A stretch of 64,000 bases of DNA, from NCBI RefSeq assembly GCF_011355085.1, contig NZ_VXCP01000034.1, positions 1 through 64,000 on the forward strand, in the 5' to 3' direction. The stretch comes from Pseudomonas akapageensis. Lineage in GTDB: Bacteria > Pseudomonadota > Gammaproteobacteria > Pseudomonadales > Pseudomonadaceae. The position numbers and the translations under genes were made by a program. The notes beneath the pieces were generated by a model. That model ran no database searches. It saw nothing but the letters and a program-made list of their open reading frames with translations, and was not told where the DNA came from. Every line of letters begins with the position of its first letter. Position 1 is the first letter of the stretch. Positions 1 through 7,709 of this stretch are shown here, piece by piece.

Positions 1-7
1 CCCCGGA

Positions 8-107
8 CCTCGTTCCCACGCGCAGCAAAGGAATGCCTCTCCTGACGCTCCGCGTCGCGACGCTGGAGCGTCGGACCCTGCATTCCCACGCAGAGCGTGG
101 GAACGAG
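8..107. repeat. Cluster of nested inverted repeats (Pseudomonas REP-like)
   Basis: The outer arms CGTTCCCACGC (11-21) and GCGTGGGAACG (95-105) are complementary. Inside lie two short palindromes around 44-56 (GACGCTCCGCGTC) and 59-72 (GACGCTGGAGCGTC), and a hairpin at 81-105. The motif family around TTCCCACGC/GCGTGGGAA is a common extragenic repeat in Pseudomonas. It lies just past the 3' end of the ABC transporter operon, where it could stop transcription or protect the mRNA. No coding capacity is evident. Confidence 0.6.
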
Positions 108-131
108 ACGTAAGAACAGTGAGCAAACGCT

Positions 132-902
132 TCAGTGTTGCATCGACTGGATAAAACTGGCGATGCGGCTGTTCCTGGCTGGGGTAGCCAGGAGTTGCTC
201 TGGACTACCCGACTCAAGAATGCCTCCGTCAGCGACAAAGCAAATACGGTCGGCGAGTTTTCGAGCGAAGTTCATTTCATGGGTGACGATGATCATCGTC
301 ATACCCTCCTGGGCGAGTTGACGGATGGTATCGAGCACCCCCGATACCAGCTCCGGGTCGAGGGCAGAGGTGGGCTCATCGAAGAGGATCAGCTCTGGTT
401 TCATCGCCAGGGCGCGGGCGATAGCCACGCGCTGACGCTGTCCGCCAGAGAGCTGGTCGGGATAGTAGTCCAGGCGCGCCGACAGGCCGACCTTGTCGAG
501 TATGACCCTGGCCTCGGCAATCGCTTCCTGTCGGGGACGGCGCAGCACATGCACCGGCCCTTCAATGACGTTTTCCAGCACTGTACGGTTGCTGAACAAG
601 TTGAATTGCTGGAACACCATCGGCATTTTGCTGCGTGCCATGCGCAGCCTGGATTCGTCCACTTGTTGGTAAATCTGGTTGTCCTGATGGCACAACCTTT
701 CTCCGGTGAAAGTGATCTCGCCGGCACAGGGTGTTTCAAGGAAGTTGATACAGCGCAGCAACGTCGACTTGCCACCCCCACTGGGGCCGATAAGGAAGAT
801 GACTTCGCCACGCTGCACGGTCAGGTCAACACCGCGCAGGATTTTTGAGTCGCCATAGGCTTTGTGCAGGCCACTGATCTGCAGGATCGGCTCGGCATTC
901 AT
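132..902 (-). CDS. Polar amino-acid type ABC transporter, ATP-binding protein
   Basis: A 256-residue cytoplasmic ATPase that would energise import of a polar amino acid or related small molecule. Visible motifs are Walker A GPSGGGKST (about residues 39-47), the ABC signature LSGGQRQRVAIARAL, Walker B LILFDEPTSALD and a switch histidine in IVTHEM. Length and motifs are typical of the GlnQ/HisP family. Its start codon overlaps the stop of the permease gene by 4 bp (ATGA), so the two are translationally coupled. It is the last gene of a four-gene minus-strand operon. The substrate cannot be told from the sequence. Confidence 0.93.
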   Translation of the reverse strand: MNAEPILQISGLHKAYGDSKILRGVDLTVQRGEVIFLIGPSGGGKSTLLRCINFLETPCAGEITFTGERLCHQDNQIYQQVDESRLRMARSKMPMVFQQFNLFSNRTVLENVIEGPVHVLRRPRQEAIAEARVILDKVGLSARLDYYPDQLSGGQRQRVAIARALAMKPELILFDEPTSALDPELVSGVLDTIRQLAQEGMTMIIVTHEMNFARKLADRICFVADGGILESGSPEQLLATPARNSRIASFIQSMQH

Positions 903-1621
903 GATTTTGCCTCTGTCAGCTTGGAAGATATCGGGCTTGCATTGATGCGGGTACCGGTTCGCAAATGGGCTGGCGTCAGGCGTTGTTCGATCCAGTGCAC
1001 CCCGCGTGCGGCAACGAAACTGAGGACGAAATAGATGATCGCGACCATCAGGTAGACCTGCATGCTGAGGAAGGTATTGGCGATGACGATGCTGCCATGG
1101 CGTAGTAGTTCATTGACGGCAATGAAGGACACCAGGGACGAGTCCTTGAGCAGCGAAATGAAATAACCACCTACGGTCGGAATCGCTATTTTCAGTGCCT
1201 GGGGCAATATCACCCGCAGATAGATTTTGTTGCGGGACATGCCGATCGACAGCCCCGCCTCTCGCTGGCCCTTGTCCAATGAAAGGATGGCTGCGCGAAA
1301 GACCTCCGACAGATAGGCACCCAGGTTCAGGCTCAGGCCCAGCACGCCGGCCCAGAACCCACTGAGGGTCAGGCCGATTTGCGGCAGAGTGAAATAGATC
1401 ACCAGCAGCTGTACGACCAGTGGCACACCTCGCCAGAGCTCCACATAACAGCGCAGCGGCCAGTCCAGCCAAGGTCGGCGCGCCAGTCGCCCGAGGGCGA
1501 CGGCAAGGCCGATGAGGATGCCCAGGGCCATGCTCAGCACTGACAGTTGCAGTGTCACCACTGCACCCTTGAGCAGGAACGGGAAGTACTTGGGGATGAG
1601 AACAAACAAGAAGTCGTACAA
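899..1621 (-). CDS. Polar amino-acid type ABC transporter, permease
   Basis: A 240-residue inner-membrane protein of the HisM/GlnP family. The N-terminal segment after MYDFLFVLIPKYFPFLLKG starts a run of hydrophobic helices. The conserved cytoplasmic loop (EAGLSIGMSRNKIYLRVILPQ, contacting the ATPase) is clear near residues 140-160. It follows the solute-binding protein gene after 28 bp and overlaps the ATPase gene by 4 bp. Only one permease gene is present, so the channel would be a homodimer unless a partner lies elsewhere. Confidence 0.92.
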   Translation of the reverse strand: MYDFLFVLIPKYFPFLLKGAVVTLQLSVLSMALGILIGLAVALGRLARRPWLDWPLRCYVELWRGVPLVVQLLVIYFTLPQIGLTLSGFWAGVLGLSLNLGAYLSEVFRAAILSLDKGQREAGLSIGMSRNKIYLRVILPQALKIAIPTVGGYFISLLKDSSLVSFIAVNELLRHGSIVIANTFLSMQVYLMVAIIYFVLSFVAARGVHWIEQRLTPAHLRTGTRINASPISSKLTEAKS

Positions 1622-1649
1622 GGCAGGTCTCCCTCTGTTTGTCGACGGA

Positions 1650-2513
1650 TCAGTGCTTGAGCAGCCTGGTTTGCATCGAGTCCCATACGCCGTATTTTTC
1701 GAGGATGGCCTGGTGCGTTCCGTCGGCGATCATCGATTCCAGTGCGCCATTGATGGCTTGGCGTAGATCGCCACATTCATCACGCACTGCAATGGCTTGC
1801 GTACCGTAGATATAGGGAGCGCTGGCTTCGGCCGCGGCCCATTCCGGTTTCGGTTGATAGAGGATCGGTTCACCCACGACGCGCAGGTTCTTCATGGTTT
1901 CCTGCTGGCCGATCAAGGTGCCCTGATCGAGCAGCACGGCATCGGCCTGATTGTTCTGCAGGGCCTGGAACGGTTCGCCGAAGCCGTTGAAGTCCATGAC
2001 TTCACCCACTACGCCGGTGTCAGCCAGCCGGTGCGCATTGAGCGAATCGTCGGTTCCCATTACGGTGGCGAGCTTCTTGCCCTTGAGGTCAGCCATCGAC
2101 TTGATCGATGAATCAGACTTCACGATGACGTAGTTGTAGCTGAGGAAATAAGGATCGCTGAAGAGTATCCCGGCGTTCTTTACCCGCTCCTGGGTGGCAG
2201 ACATGGCGGAGAGGATGATGTCCCAGCGTTTGGATTTCATACCGGGAATCAAGGTGGACCACTCGGTCACCACATACTCGGTTTTGGGTACGCCGATACG
2301 TTTGCCGACCTCCTTGAACAGCTCGGCTTCGAAACCGCCATAGCTGCCATCCTCGTTCTGCCAGATAAAGGGTTTGGTACCCATCAGGCCGTTGCCGGAG
2401 CGCAAAACACCGGAGGCCTTGACCTCTGCCAGACAGCTGCTTGAAGCCTGAGCCAGGCCGGCAGTGCCGAGGAGCAATACAAGTGCGCTGATCTTGAATA
2501 CTGAACGTTGCAT
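1650..2513 (-). CDS. Periplasmic solute-binding protein of the ABC transporter (family 3)
   Basis: A 287-residue protein with a Sec signal peptide (MQRSVFKISALVLLLGTAGLAQA, likely cleaved near residue 23). The mature part is a bacterial extracellular solute-binding protein family 3 fold: GVLRSGNGLMGTKPF near the start, then FEAELFKEVGKRIG and the hinge region VMGTDDSLNA. It would deliver the ligand to the permease and ATPase encoded just downstream. The gene follows the PhyH-like oxygenase by about 90 bp on the same strand, which suggests that the imported compound or a derivative is the oxygenase substrate. The ligand is unknown. Confidence 0.92.
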   Translation of the reverse strand: MQRSVFKISALVLLLGTAGLAQASSSCLAEVKASGVLRSGNGLMGTKPFIWQNEDGSYGGFEAELFKEVGKRIGVPKTEYVVTEWSTLIPGMKSKRWDIILSAMSATQERVKNAGILFSDPYFLSYNYVIVKSDSSIKSMADLKGKKLATVMGTDDSLNAHRLADTGVVGEVMDFNGFGEPFQALQNNQADAVLLDQGTLIGQQETMKNLRVVGEPILYQPKPEWAAAEASAPYIYGTQAIAVRDECGDLRQAINGALESMIADGTHQAILEKYGVWDSMQTRLLKH

Positions 2514-2601
2514 GGGTGTCTCTCCGATCGAGGAATTTTTGTTGTTATTCGCCGAGCAAACGCTCGCAATCTCGGAACCTTGTTTCTACTGCATGCCTGT
2601 C

Positions 2602-3408
2602 TCAGTCGTTTTTGCGCCAGACCACCGGAAACCAGTCCTCACGCATACGGTCGCCGGTTTTCAGATTGATGCCAGGGAAGGGAGGGGAGGTGCGGCCAGG
2701 GCGGGCTATGTAGCGTACGTCGTCGCCGATGAACCGGGTCGAGAACGCTCTTCTGCGGCCTGTACCCTGGTTGCCTGCAGCGCCATGTACGGTACGAAAA
2801 TCAAACACCACCGCGTCGCCGGGCTGCAGTTCCGGAGAGAGGATCCTGAAGTCGCCGTTATCCACATCCGGCATGTCCATGAAGACACTTTCGCCGGTAA
2901 CGGAGTTGGTTTCGCCATAGAAGTCCGTGTTGCTGGCCCAACTTTTCGGTCGTACAGGTTTAGGCCAGCGGTGTGAGCCAAGCACGACGCTCAGCGTGTT
3001 GAGTTTGGTAACCGGATCCAGCGGAATCCAATAGCTGGCGGTCTGCTGGCCGTCGACGCAGTAGTAGGGCAGGTCCTGGTGCCAGGGCGTTGGTTTGGAA
3101 GTACCAGGCTCCTTGACCAGAATGTGATCATGGAAGACCTGCACCTGGGCTGACTGCATGATGCGACCGGCGATCCCGGCGGCCGGTGAGTTCAGGACGA
3201 AGTCGGTAAACGCCGGAATGCGTTGCCAATTGCAGTAGTCCTCGAAGAAGCGACCGCGTTCACCGCTGCCCACGTTCTCTATCGCGAATTGGCTTGGCTG
3301 GGCGAGGTTCTGCTCGAATCCTTCACGCAGGCGCTCGACCCAGTCACTGAAGATGCCGCGCAGGACCACCGCGCCATCTCGCTGAAAAACTTCGACATCG
3401 GACGTCAT
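2602..3408 (-). CDS. Phytanoyl-CoA dioxygenase (PhyH) family Fe(II)/2-oxoglutarate oxygenase
   Basis: A 268-residue oxygenase. The iron-binding triad is visible as HQD (H110, D112) and the distal H208 in TVHGAAGN, followed by an arginine (GRRRAF, about 219-220) that would bind 2-oxoglutarate. The reading frame stays open upstream to 3462, but ATG at 3408 is preferred because GAGGAG lies 8-13 bases upstream. It is the first gene of the operon that continues into the ABC transporter and is divergent from the LysR gene. Related enzymes hydroxylate amino acids, ectoine or acyl-CoAs; the real substrate here is not readable. Confidence 0.85.
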   Translation of the reverse strand: MTSDVEVFQRDGAVVLRGIFSDWVERLREGFEQNLAQPSQFAIENVGSGERGRFFEDYCNWQRIPAFTDFVLNSPAAGIAGRIMQSAQVQVFHDHILVKEPGTSKPTPWHQDLPYYCVDGQQTASYWIPLDPVTKLNTLSVVLGSHRWPKPVRPKSWASNTDFYGETNSVTGESVFMDMPDVDNGDFRILSPELQPGDAVVFDFRTVHGAAGNQGTGRRRAFSTRFIGDDVRYIARPGRTSPPFPGINLKTGDRMREDWFPVVWRKND

Positions 3409-3470
3409 CGGACCTACTCCTCTGTTGTTATCGGTGTACGAGGAGTATTGCTTTTGAGTCATAATAGGAA

Positions 3471-3482
3471 AAATATATATTT
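3471..3482. promoter_or_regulatory. AT-rich palindrome between divergent LysR and PhyH genes (candidate operator)
   Basis: AAATATATATTT is a perfect 12-bp dyad in the 97-bp gap between the divergent genes starting at 3408 (minus) and 3506 (plus). The surrounding 25 bp are strikingly AT-rich for this genome. LysR-type regulators usually bind dyads in such divergent gaps, so this is a candidate site, by inference only. Confidence 0.35.
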
Positions 3483-3505
3483 CTTATTCTTGAGTATAGG
3501 GAAAC

Positions 3506-4402
3506 ATGATAGGTTTTTCGTTTCGCCAGCTGGAGTACTTCGTTGCTGCCGCCGAGCATGGCAGCATCAGCGCTGCAGCAAGGGCGCGGCATGTGTCGCA
3601 GCCCTCGGTGTCCCTGGCAATCTCGCAACTCGAAGACACGCTGGGCGAGCGACTGTTTCGTCGTCAGGTCAGCCGTGGCCTGGAGTTGACGCCGGCAGGC
3701 CAGCGCCTGTTGGGGCGCGCACGGGACATCCTCAATCTGGCTGCAGCGATGATCGAAGAGTCGGGCGTTGGCCAAACGTTGCGTGGCCAATTGACGCTGG
3801 TCTGCTTTCAGGACCTGGGACCCTACTTTGCGCCGCGGCTATTGGCGGGCTTTCGCGCGCAGCATCCGGAAGTATTGGTGACACTGTTCGAGACTGACCT
3901 GGCGGGTGTGCACCGGACCTTGAGTGCGGGCAAGGCAGAGCTGGCCCTGACCTATGAACTGGGGCTCGATCCTGCCGCCGAGCGTCAAGTGCTCGCCCAG
4001 CTGCCGCCCTATGCCCTGCTGTCAGCCGGTCACCCACTGGCGGCAGAGGAGGACGTTTCGTTGTTTGACCTGGCGCGCGAATGCCTGATCCTCGAAGACA
4101 TCGCGCAGACCCGCGAGTATTTCCTTTCGCTGTTCTGGTCTTATGACCTGCACCCCATGGCGCAGCAATACACGCAGACCTTCGAGATGCAGCGCGGCCT
4201 GGTTGCGCATGGTTACGGCGTGGCATTGTCCTGCACCCGCCCGGCCGGTGATCAGAGTTACGACGGCACACCAATCGTATGTAGACCGTTGCGCGAAGCC
4301 CTCAAGCCGCAGCGCGTGGTGCTCGCCCAATCCAGTGCAATGCGTCCTTCGCAGCTCGCGGAGGCGTTCATGCAGTGGGCAGCCTGTCAGACATGCCCGT
4401 GA
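3506..4402 (+). CDS. LysR-family transcriptional regulator
   Basis: A 298-residue regulator with an N-terminal winged helix-turn-helix (residues about 6-65: FRQLEYFVAAAEHGSISAAA, then HVSQPSVSLAISQLE and a typical FRR...LTPAGQRLL end). The C-terminal periplasmic-binding-like effector domain begins near residue 92 (LRGQLTLVCFQDLGPYFAPRL). It is transcribed away from the PhyH/ABC transporter operon with 97 bp between start codons, the usual arrangement for a LysR activator of its neighbour. The inducer is probably the transported compound (inference). Confidence 0.93.
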   Translation: MIGFSFRQLEYFVAAAEHGSISAAARARHVSQPSVSLAISQLEDTLGERLFRRQVSRGLELTPAGQRLLGRARDILNLAAAMIEESGVGQTLRGQLTLVCFQDLGPYFAPRLLAGFRAQHPEVLVTLFETDLAGVHRTLSAGKAELALTYELGLDPAAERQVLAQLPPYALLSAGHPLAAEEDVSLFDLARECLILEDIAQTREYFLSLFWSYDLHPMAQQYTQTFEMQRGLVAHGYGVALSCTRPAGDQSYDGTPIVCRPLREALKPQRVVLAQSSAMRPSQLAEAFMQWAACQTCP

Positions 4403-4652
4403 TCTCGACCTTCATGTTCTGATTAGTGGAGTGATCGCCTCTCGGCAAGCTGCTGCAATGATCTGACCGCCCGCCGAGGGTGCCGGTAAAAACATGATTT
4501 CGGACTAGCCGACCGGCCGGTTTGCACCTAAAGTTCATCCCCTTTGTGCCGATGACCCGGTCACTGGATCAAAGTGTTGAGTTGATCCCGCACATCGGTA
4601 AGACGCCTGCAGGCGGCGACTAACAGTTTTATGCGTTCGTGAAGGCGGAACA
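4403..4652. other. 250-bp non-coding region upstream of the oxygenase/methyltransferase pair
   Basis: No reading frame with coding character is seen. The region contains a sigma-28-type promoter at 4529-4555 and about 90 bp of predicted leader up to the start codon at 4653. No other clear element is visible. Confidence 0.6.
4529..4555 (+). promoter_or_regulatory. Predicted sigma-28 (FliA) promoter
   Basis: TAAAGTTC-N11-GCCGATGA differs from the FliA consensus TAAAGTTT-N11-GCCGATAA at two positions, with the exact spacing. The same spacing is found at the flgM, fliC and fliS promoters in this window. Transcription would start near 4562 and read into the oxygenase gene at 4653, which would place that gene pair in the late flagellar regulon. 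Confidence 0.6.
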
Positions 4653-5519
4653 ATGAATTTGTATATCAATCAGGTTCAGAACAAGGAGAACTTCAGGAGC
4701 GCCATCTACGCTGGCGACATTTTCCTGAATACCGATCTGAGTGCTGCGAAGGATCTGTGTGCCCTGGCCAAGGAAAGCATCACGGCCGCATTCGAGGGTG
4801 AGACCGAGCACCAGACGTTGCACCGGAAAATGCCGGTCGAGACCTTCGTCGAATTGGTGACGCGCCTGAAAGGTCAGTTCACTAACGGCCCCAGGGCCAA
4901 AGAGCTGATCCGCAACTTCATCATCGAGATCGGCGCCGACCCTCGGGATTATATTTTCGACGTTCCCAGAATTCGTGTCGTGCCCAACTACGATTATCTG
5001 CATGCCGGCGTCAGCTATGCCTACAAGCCCCATCGCGATACCTGGTACGGCAGCGTGGATTGCCAGATCAACACCTGGATGCCGGTTTATACCATCGAGC
5101 CGGAACAGACCATGATGATCAATCCGGGTTACTTCACCCAGCCGGTGAAGAACTCGTCGGTGGACTGGAGCCTCGCGGACTGGATCAACGTGCAGCGTCA
5201 CCGGGCCAAGGACAATCTGACCGAAGAAGTTCGAGTGCATCCGGTTCCGCTTGAGGCCATCGACACATCGCGTGAAATCCGTGTCGCCGGCAACACCGGC
5301 GAAATGCTGATCTTCTCTGGATCGCACCTGCACGGCACCGTACCGAACCATACCGACCGGACCCGCTTCAGCGTGGATTTCCGGATCATGCACATTGAAG
5401 ACTTGAAGCAAAAGCGCGGTGCGCCCAATGTCGACAACGGATGCTCCGATGTCGAAGCCGGCTTCAAGGATTTTTTCCACGCAAACGACTTTTCGAATTT
5501 CCTGGGAGTAAACCAATGA
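4653..5519 (+). CDS. Fe(II)/2-oxoglutarate-dependent oxygenase family protein
   Basis: A 288-residue protein of unknown substrate. A double-stranded beta-helix oxygenase core is indicated by HRD (H127, D129) in YKPHRDTWYG, a distal histidine in SGSHLHGT (H225 or H227), and a nearby arginine (TDRTRF, R236/R238) that could hold 2-oxoglutarate. It starts at ATG 4653 after GAAGGCGG. It overlaps the downstream TylF-type methyltransferase gene by 4 bp, so the two act together. Because of the FliA-like promoter upstream, hydroxylation of a sugar or protein linked to flagella is an attractive guess, but not shown. Confidence 0.75.
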   Translation: MNLYINQVQNKENFRSAIYAGDIFLNTDLSAAKDLCALAKESITAAFEGETEHQTLHRKMPVETFVELVTRLKGQFTNGPRAKELIRNFIIEIGADPRDYIFDVPRIRVVPNYDYLHAGVSYAYKPHRDTWYGSVDCQINTWMPVYTIEPEQTMMINPGYFTQPVKNSSVDWSLADWINVQRHRAKDNLTEEVRVHPVPLEAIDTSREIRVAGNTGEMLIFSGSHLHGTVPNHTDRTRFSVDFRIMHIEDLKQKRGAPNVDNGCSDVEAGFKDFFHANDFSNFLGVNQ

Positions 5520-6238
5520 CCAAACGTCGCCTTACGACTGCAGAGGTCGAGTACAACGAAGTGCGGGCCAACGTCCTCAGCCGCGTTGACGCCAAGTATG
5601 TCGCGGATGCTCCCTTCGTTTTCGCCAACCGCATTACAGTCACTGCAGCGCTTTCGCGTATCGAACTGTTCAAGATGGTTCAGGATGTGCCAGGCGCGAT
5701 CATCGAATGCGGCGTGTACAAGGGCAACTCGTTGATGCTGTACATGCAGTTGTCGATGATTCTGGAGCCTTATGCGATCAACCGCTCGATCATCGGCTTC
5801 GACACCTTCGAGGGCTTTGCCAGCATCGACAAGGATGAAGACCCGACCGACATCAACGAAAGCATGTTCTCGGATACCGATGAGACACTGATCCAGGACA
5901 TGATCGACGCCAACGACCTGGTGCGTCCGGTCAATCGCATTCCGCGTTGCGAGATCGTCAAGGGCGATATCCTGCAGACCGTGCCCGAGTTCGTGAAGAC
6001 CCGTCCTGATCTGGTCGTGGCGATGCTGATCCTCGACACCGACCTGTATTCCTCGACCAAGGTCGCCCTGGAAACCTTCCTGCCGTACATGCCAAAAGGT
6101 GCGATCGTGGTGCTCGACGAGGTTGCCTACCGCAACTTCCCGGGCGAAACCAGCGCCTTGCGCGACGTCCTGGACATGAACAAGATCGAGCTCAAGCGCC
6201 TGCCGTTCGATTCGTCCGTGGGTTACTTCCGCATCTGA
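5516..6238 (+). CDS. TylF/MycF-type O-methyltransferase
   Basis: A 240-residue SAM-dependent methyltransferase of the macrocin O-methyltransferase family, which usually methylates sugar hydroxyls. The SAM motif IIECGVYKGNS lies at about 62-72. Acidic residues in LILDTDLYSS (D174, D176) and VVLDEVAY (D201, E202) match the metal-binding region of the family. ATG at 5516 overlaps the oxygenase stop codon (ATGA), with GGGAG 8-12 bases upstream. Family knowledge points to a sugar substrate, which suits a role in glycan finishing. Confidence 0.85.
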   Translation: MTKRRLTTAEVEYNEVRANVLSRVDAKYVADAPFVFANRITVTAALSRIELFKMVQDVPGAIIECGVYKGNSLMLYMQLSMILEPYAINRSIIGFDTFEGFASIDKDEDPTDINESMFSDTDETLIQDMIDANDLVRPVNRIPRCEIVKGDILQTVPEFVKTRPDLVVAMLILDTDLYSSTKVALETFLPYMPKGAIVVLDEVAYRNFPGETSALRDVLDMNKIELKRLPFDSSVGYFRI

Positions 6239-6260
6239 CCTGCTGGAAATTTTCGGAATG

Positions 6261-6300
6261 AAAAACACGAGGCCCGCCAAATTGGCGGGCCTCGTGTTTT
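6261..6300. terminator. Bidirectional rho-independent terminator
   Basis: A long stem (AAAACACGAGGCCCGCCAA pairing with its complement at 6281-6300) is flanked by A and T runs. It separates the convergent methyltransferase gene (plus) and lpdV (minus), so it can end both transcripts. Confidence 0.9.
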
Positions 6301-6318
6301 CAGGCAGACAACCTCAGC

Positions 6319-7707
6319 CTAGAGGTGAAGCGCATGCCCCAAAGCGCGCAGTGCGGCTTCCTGTACTGCCTCACCCAGGGTGGGGTGAGCGTGGATAGTT
6401 CCAGCGATATCCTCCAGCGTCGCGCCCATCTCCAGTGATTGCGCAAAGGCCGTCGACAGCTCCGAGACCCCGACCCCGACTGCTTGCCAGCCCAGGATCA
6501 GGTGATTGTCCCGGCGCGCGACCACGCGCACGAAACCGCTCTTGGATTCCAGTGTCATCGAGCGGCCGTTGGCGGCGAAGGGGAACTGCGCCACGATGCA
6601 GTCGAGCCCGGCTTGTTGCGCGGCCTCGGGCGTGGTGCCTGCCACCACCAGTTCCGGGTCGGTAAAGCACACGGCGGCGATGGCTGCTGGACTGAACTCG
6701 CGACGCTTGCCGGCAATCAGTTCGGCAACCATCTCGCCCTGGGCCATGGCCCGGTGCGCGAGCATGGGTTCGCCTGTGAGGTCGCCGATGGCCCAGACAT
6801 TGCGCATGCTGGTCAGGCAGCGGTTATCGGTGGCGATGGCCGAGCCGTTCATTTTCAAGTCCAGGATCTCGAGGTTGAAGCCCCGGGTGCGCGGCCGCCG
6901 ACCGACAGCGACCAACACCTGATCGGCGGCCATCGGTACCGGATGGCCATCGGCGGTGCGGACTTGCAAGGTCTGGGTTGCCTGGTCGTAGCTTTCCACG
7001 CTGTGCTGCAGATAGACCTTCATGCCCAGGGTCTTGAGCGACTCTGCCACGGGCGCTGTCAATTCGGCATCGTAGGTAGGCAATATCCGTTCACGGGCTT
7101 CCACCACGCTGACCTCGACGCCGAGCTTGCGGTAGGCGATACCCAGCTCCAGGCCGATGTAGCCGGCACCGACCACGATCAGGTGCTTGGGCAGGGCGCG
7201 CGGGGCGAGGGCTTCGGTCGAAGAAATGATCGGGCCACCGATAGGCAGCATCGGCAATTCGATACTTTCGGAACCCGTAGCCAGCAGCAAGTGCTCGCAC
7301 TGGATTCGCACACCGGCGCTTTCTACCTCGACCGTCTTGCCGTCGATGACCTTGGCCCAGCCGTGAACCACTTCGACCTTGTGCTTTTTCAGCAGCGTCG
7401 CGACACCCGTGGTCAGGCGGTCGACGATGCCATCCTTCCAACTCACGCTCTGACTGATATCCAGGCTCGGCGCCTGGACCTTGATGCCCAGGTTCGAGTG
7501 CTGGCTGTGCTTGTGGGTCTGATGAAACTGCTCGGCAACGTGGATCAGCGCCTTCGACGGAATGCAGCCGATGTTAAGGCAAGTGCCGCCCAGGGCCTGG
7601 CCTTCGACCAGGATAGTGGGGATGCCCAGCTGGCCGGCACGAATGGCCGCGACATAACCGCCGGGGCCGCCACCGATGATCAGCAAGGTGGTGTTCAAAG
7701 TCTGCAT
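6319..7707 (-). CDS. lpdV: Dihydrolipoamide dehydrogenase E3 of the branched-chain 2-oxoacid dehydrogenase complex
   Basis: A 462-residue flavoprotein that reoxidises the lipoyl group of the E2 subunit with NAD+. Seen are the FAD-binding IIGGGPGGYVAAIRAG, the redox disulfide GGTCLNIGCIPSK, the NAD-binding VVGAGYIGLELG, the second FAD motif AIGDLTG, and the C-terminal HAHPTLGE with the catalytic histidine. ATG at 7707 is chosen over GTG 7713 because GGAG lies just upstream and the N-terminus then matches the family. It is the last gene of the bkd operon; bkdB ends 2 bp upstream. Confidence 0.95.
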   Translation of the reverse strand: MQTLNTTLLIIGGGPGGYVAAIRAGQLGIPTILVEGQALGGTCLNIGCIPSKALIHVAEQFHQTHKHSQHSNLGIKVQAPSLDISQSVSWKDGIVDRLTTGVATLLKKHKVEVVHGWAKVIDGKTVEVESAGVRIQCEHLLLATGSESIELPMLPIGGPIISSTEALAPRALPKHLIVVGAGYIGLELGIAYRKLGVEVSVVEARERILPTYDAELTAPVAESLKTLGMKVYLQHSVESYDQATQTLQVRTADGHPVPMAADQVLVAVGRRPRTRGFNLEILDLKMNGSAIATDNRCLTSMRNVWAIGDLTGEPMLAHRAMAQGEMVAELIAGKRREFSPAAIAAVCFTDPELVVAGTTPEAAQQAGLDCIVAQFPFAANGRSMTLESKSGFVRVVARRDNHLILGWQAVGVGVSELSTAFAQSLEMGATLEDIAGTIHAHPTLGEAVQEAALRALGHALHL

Positions 7708-7709
7708 GC

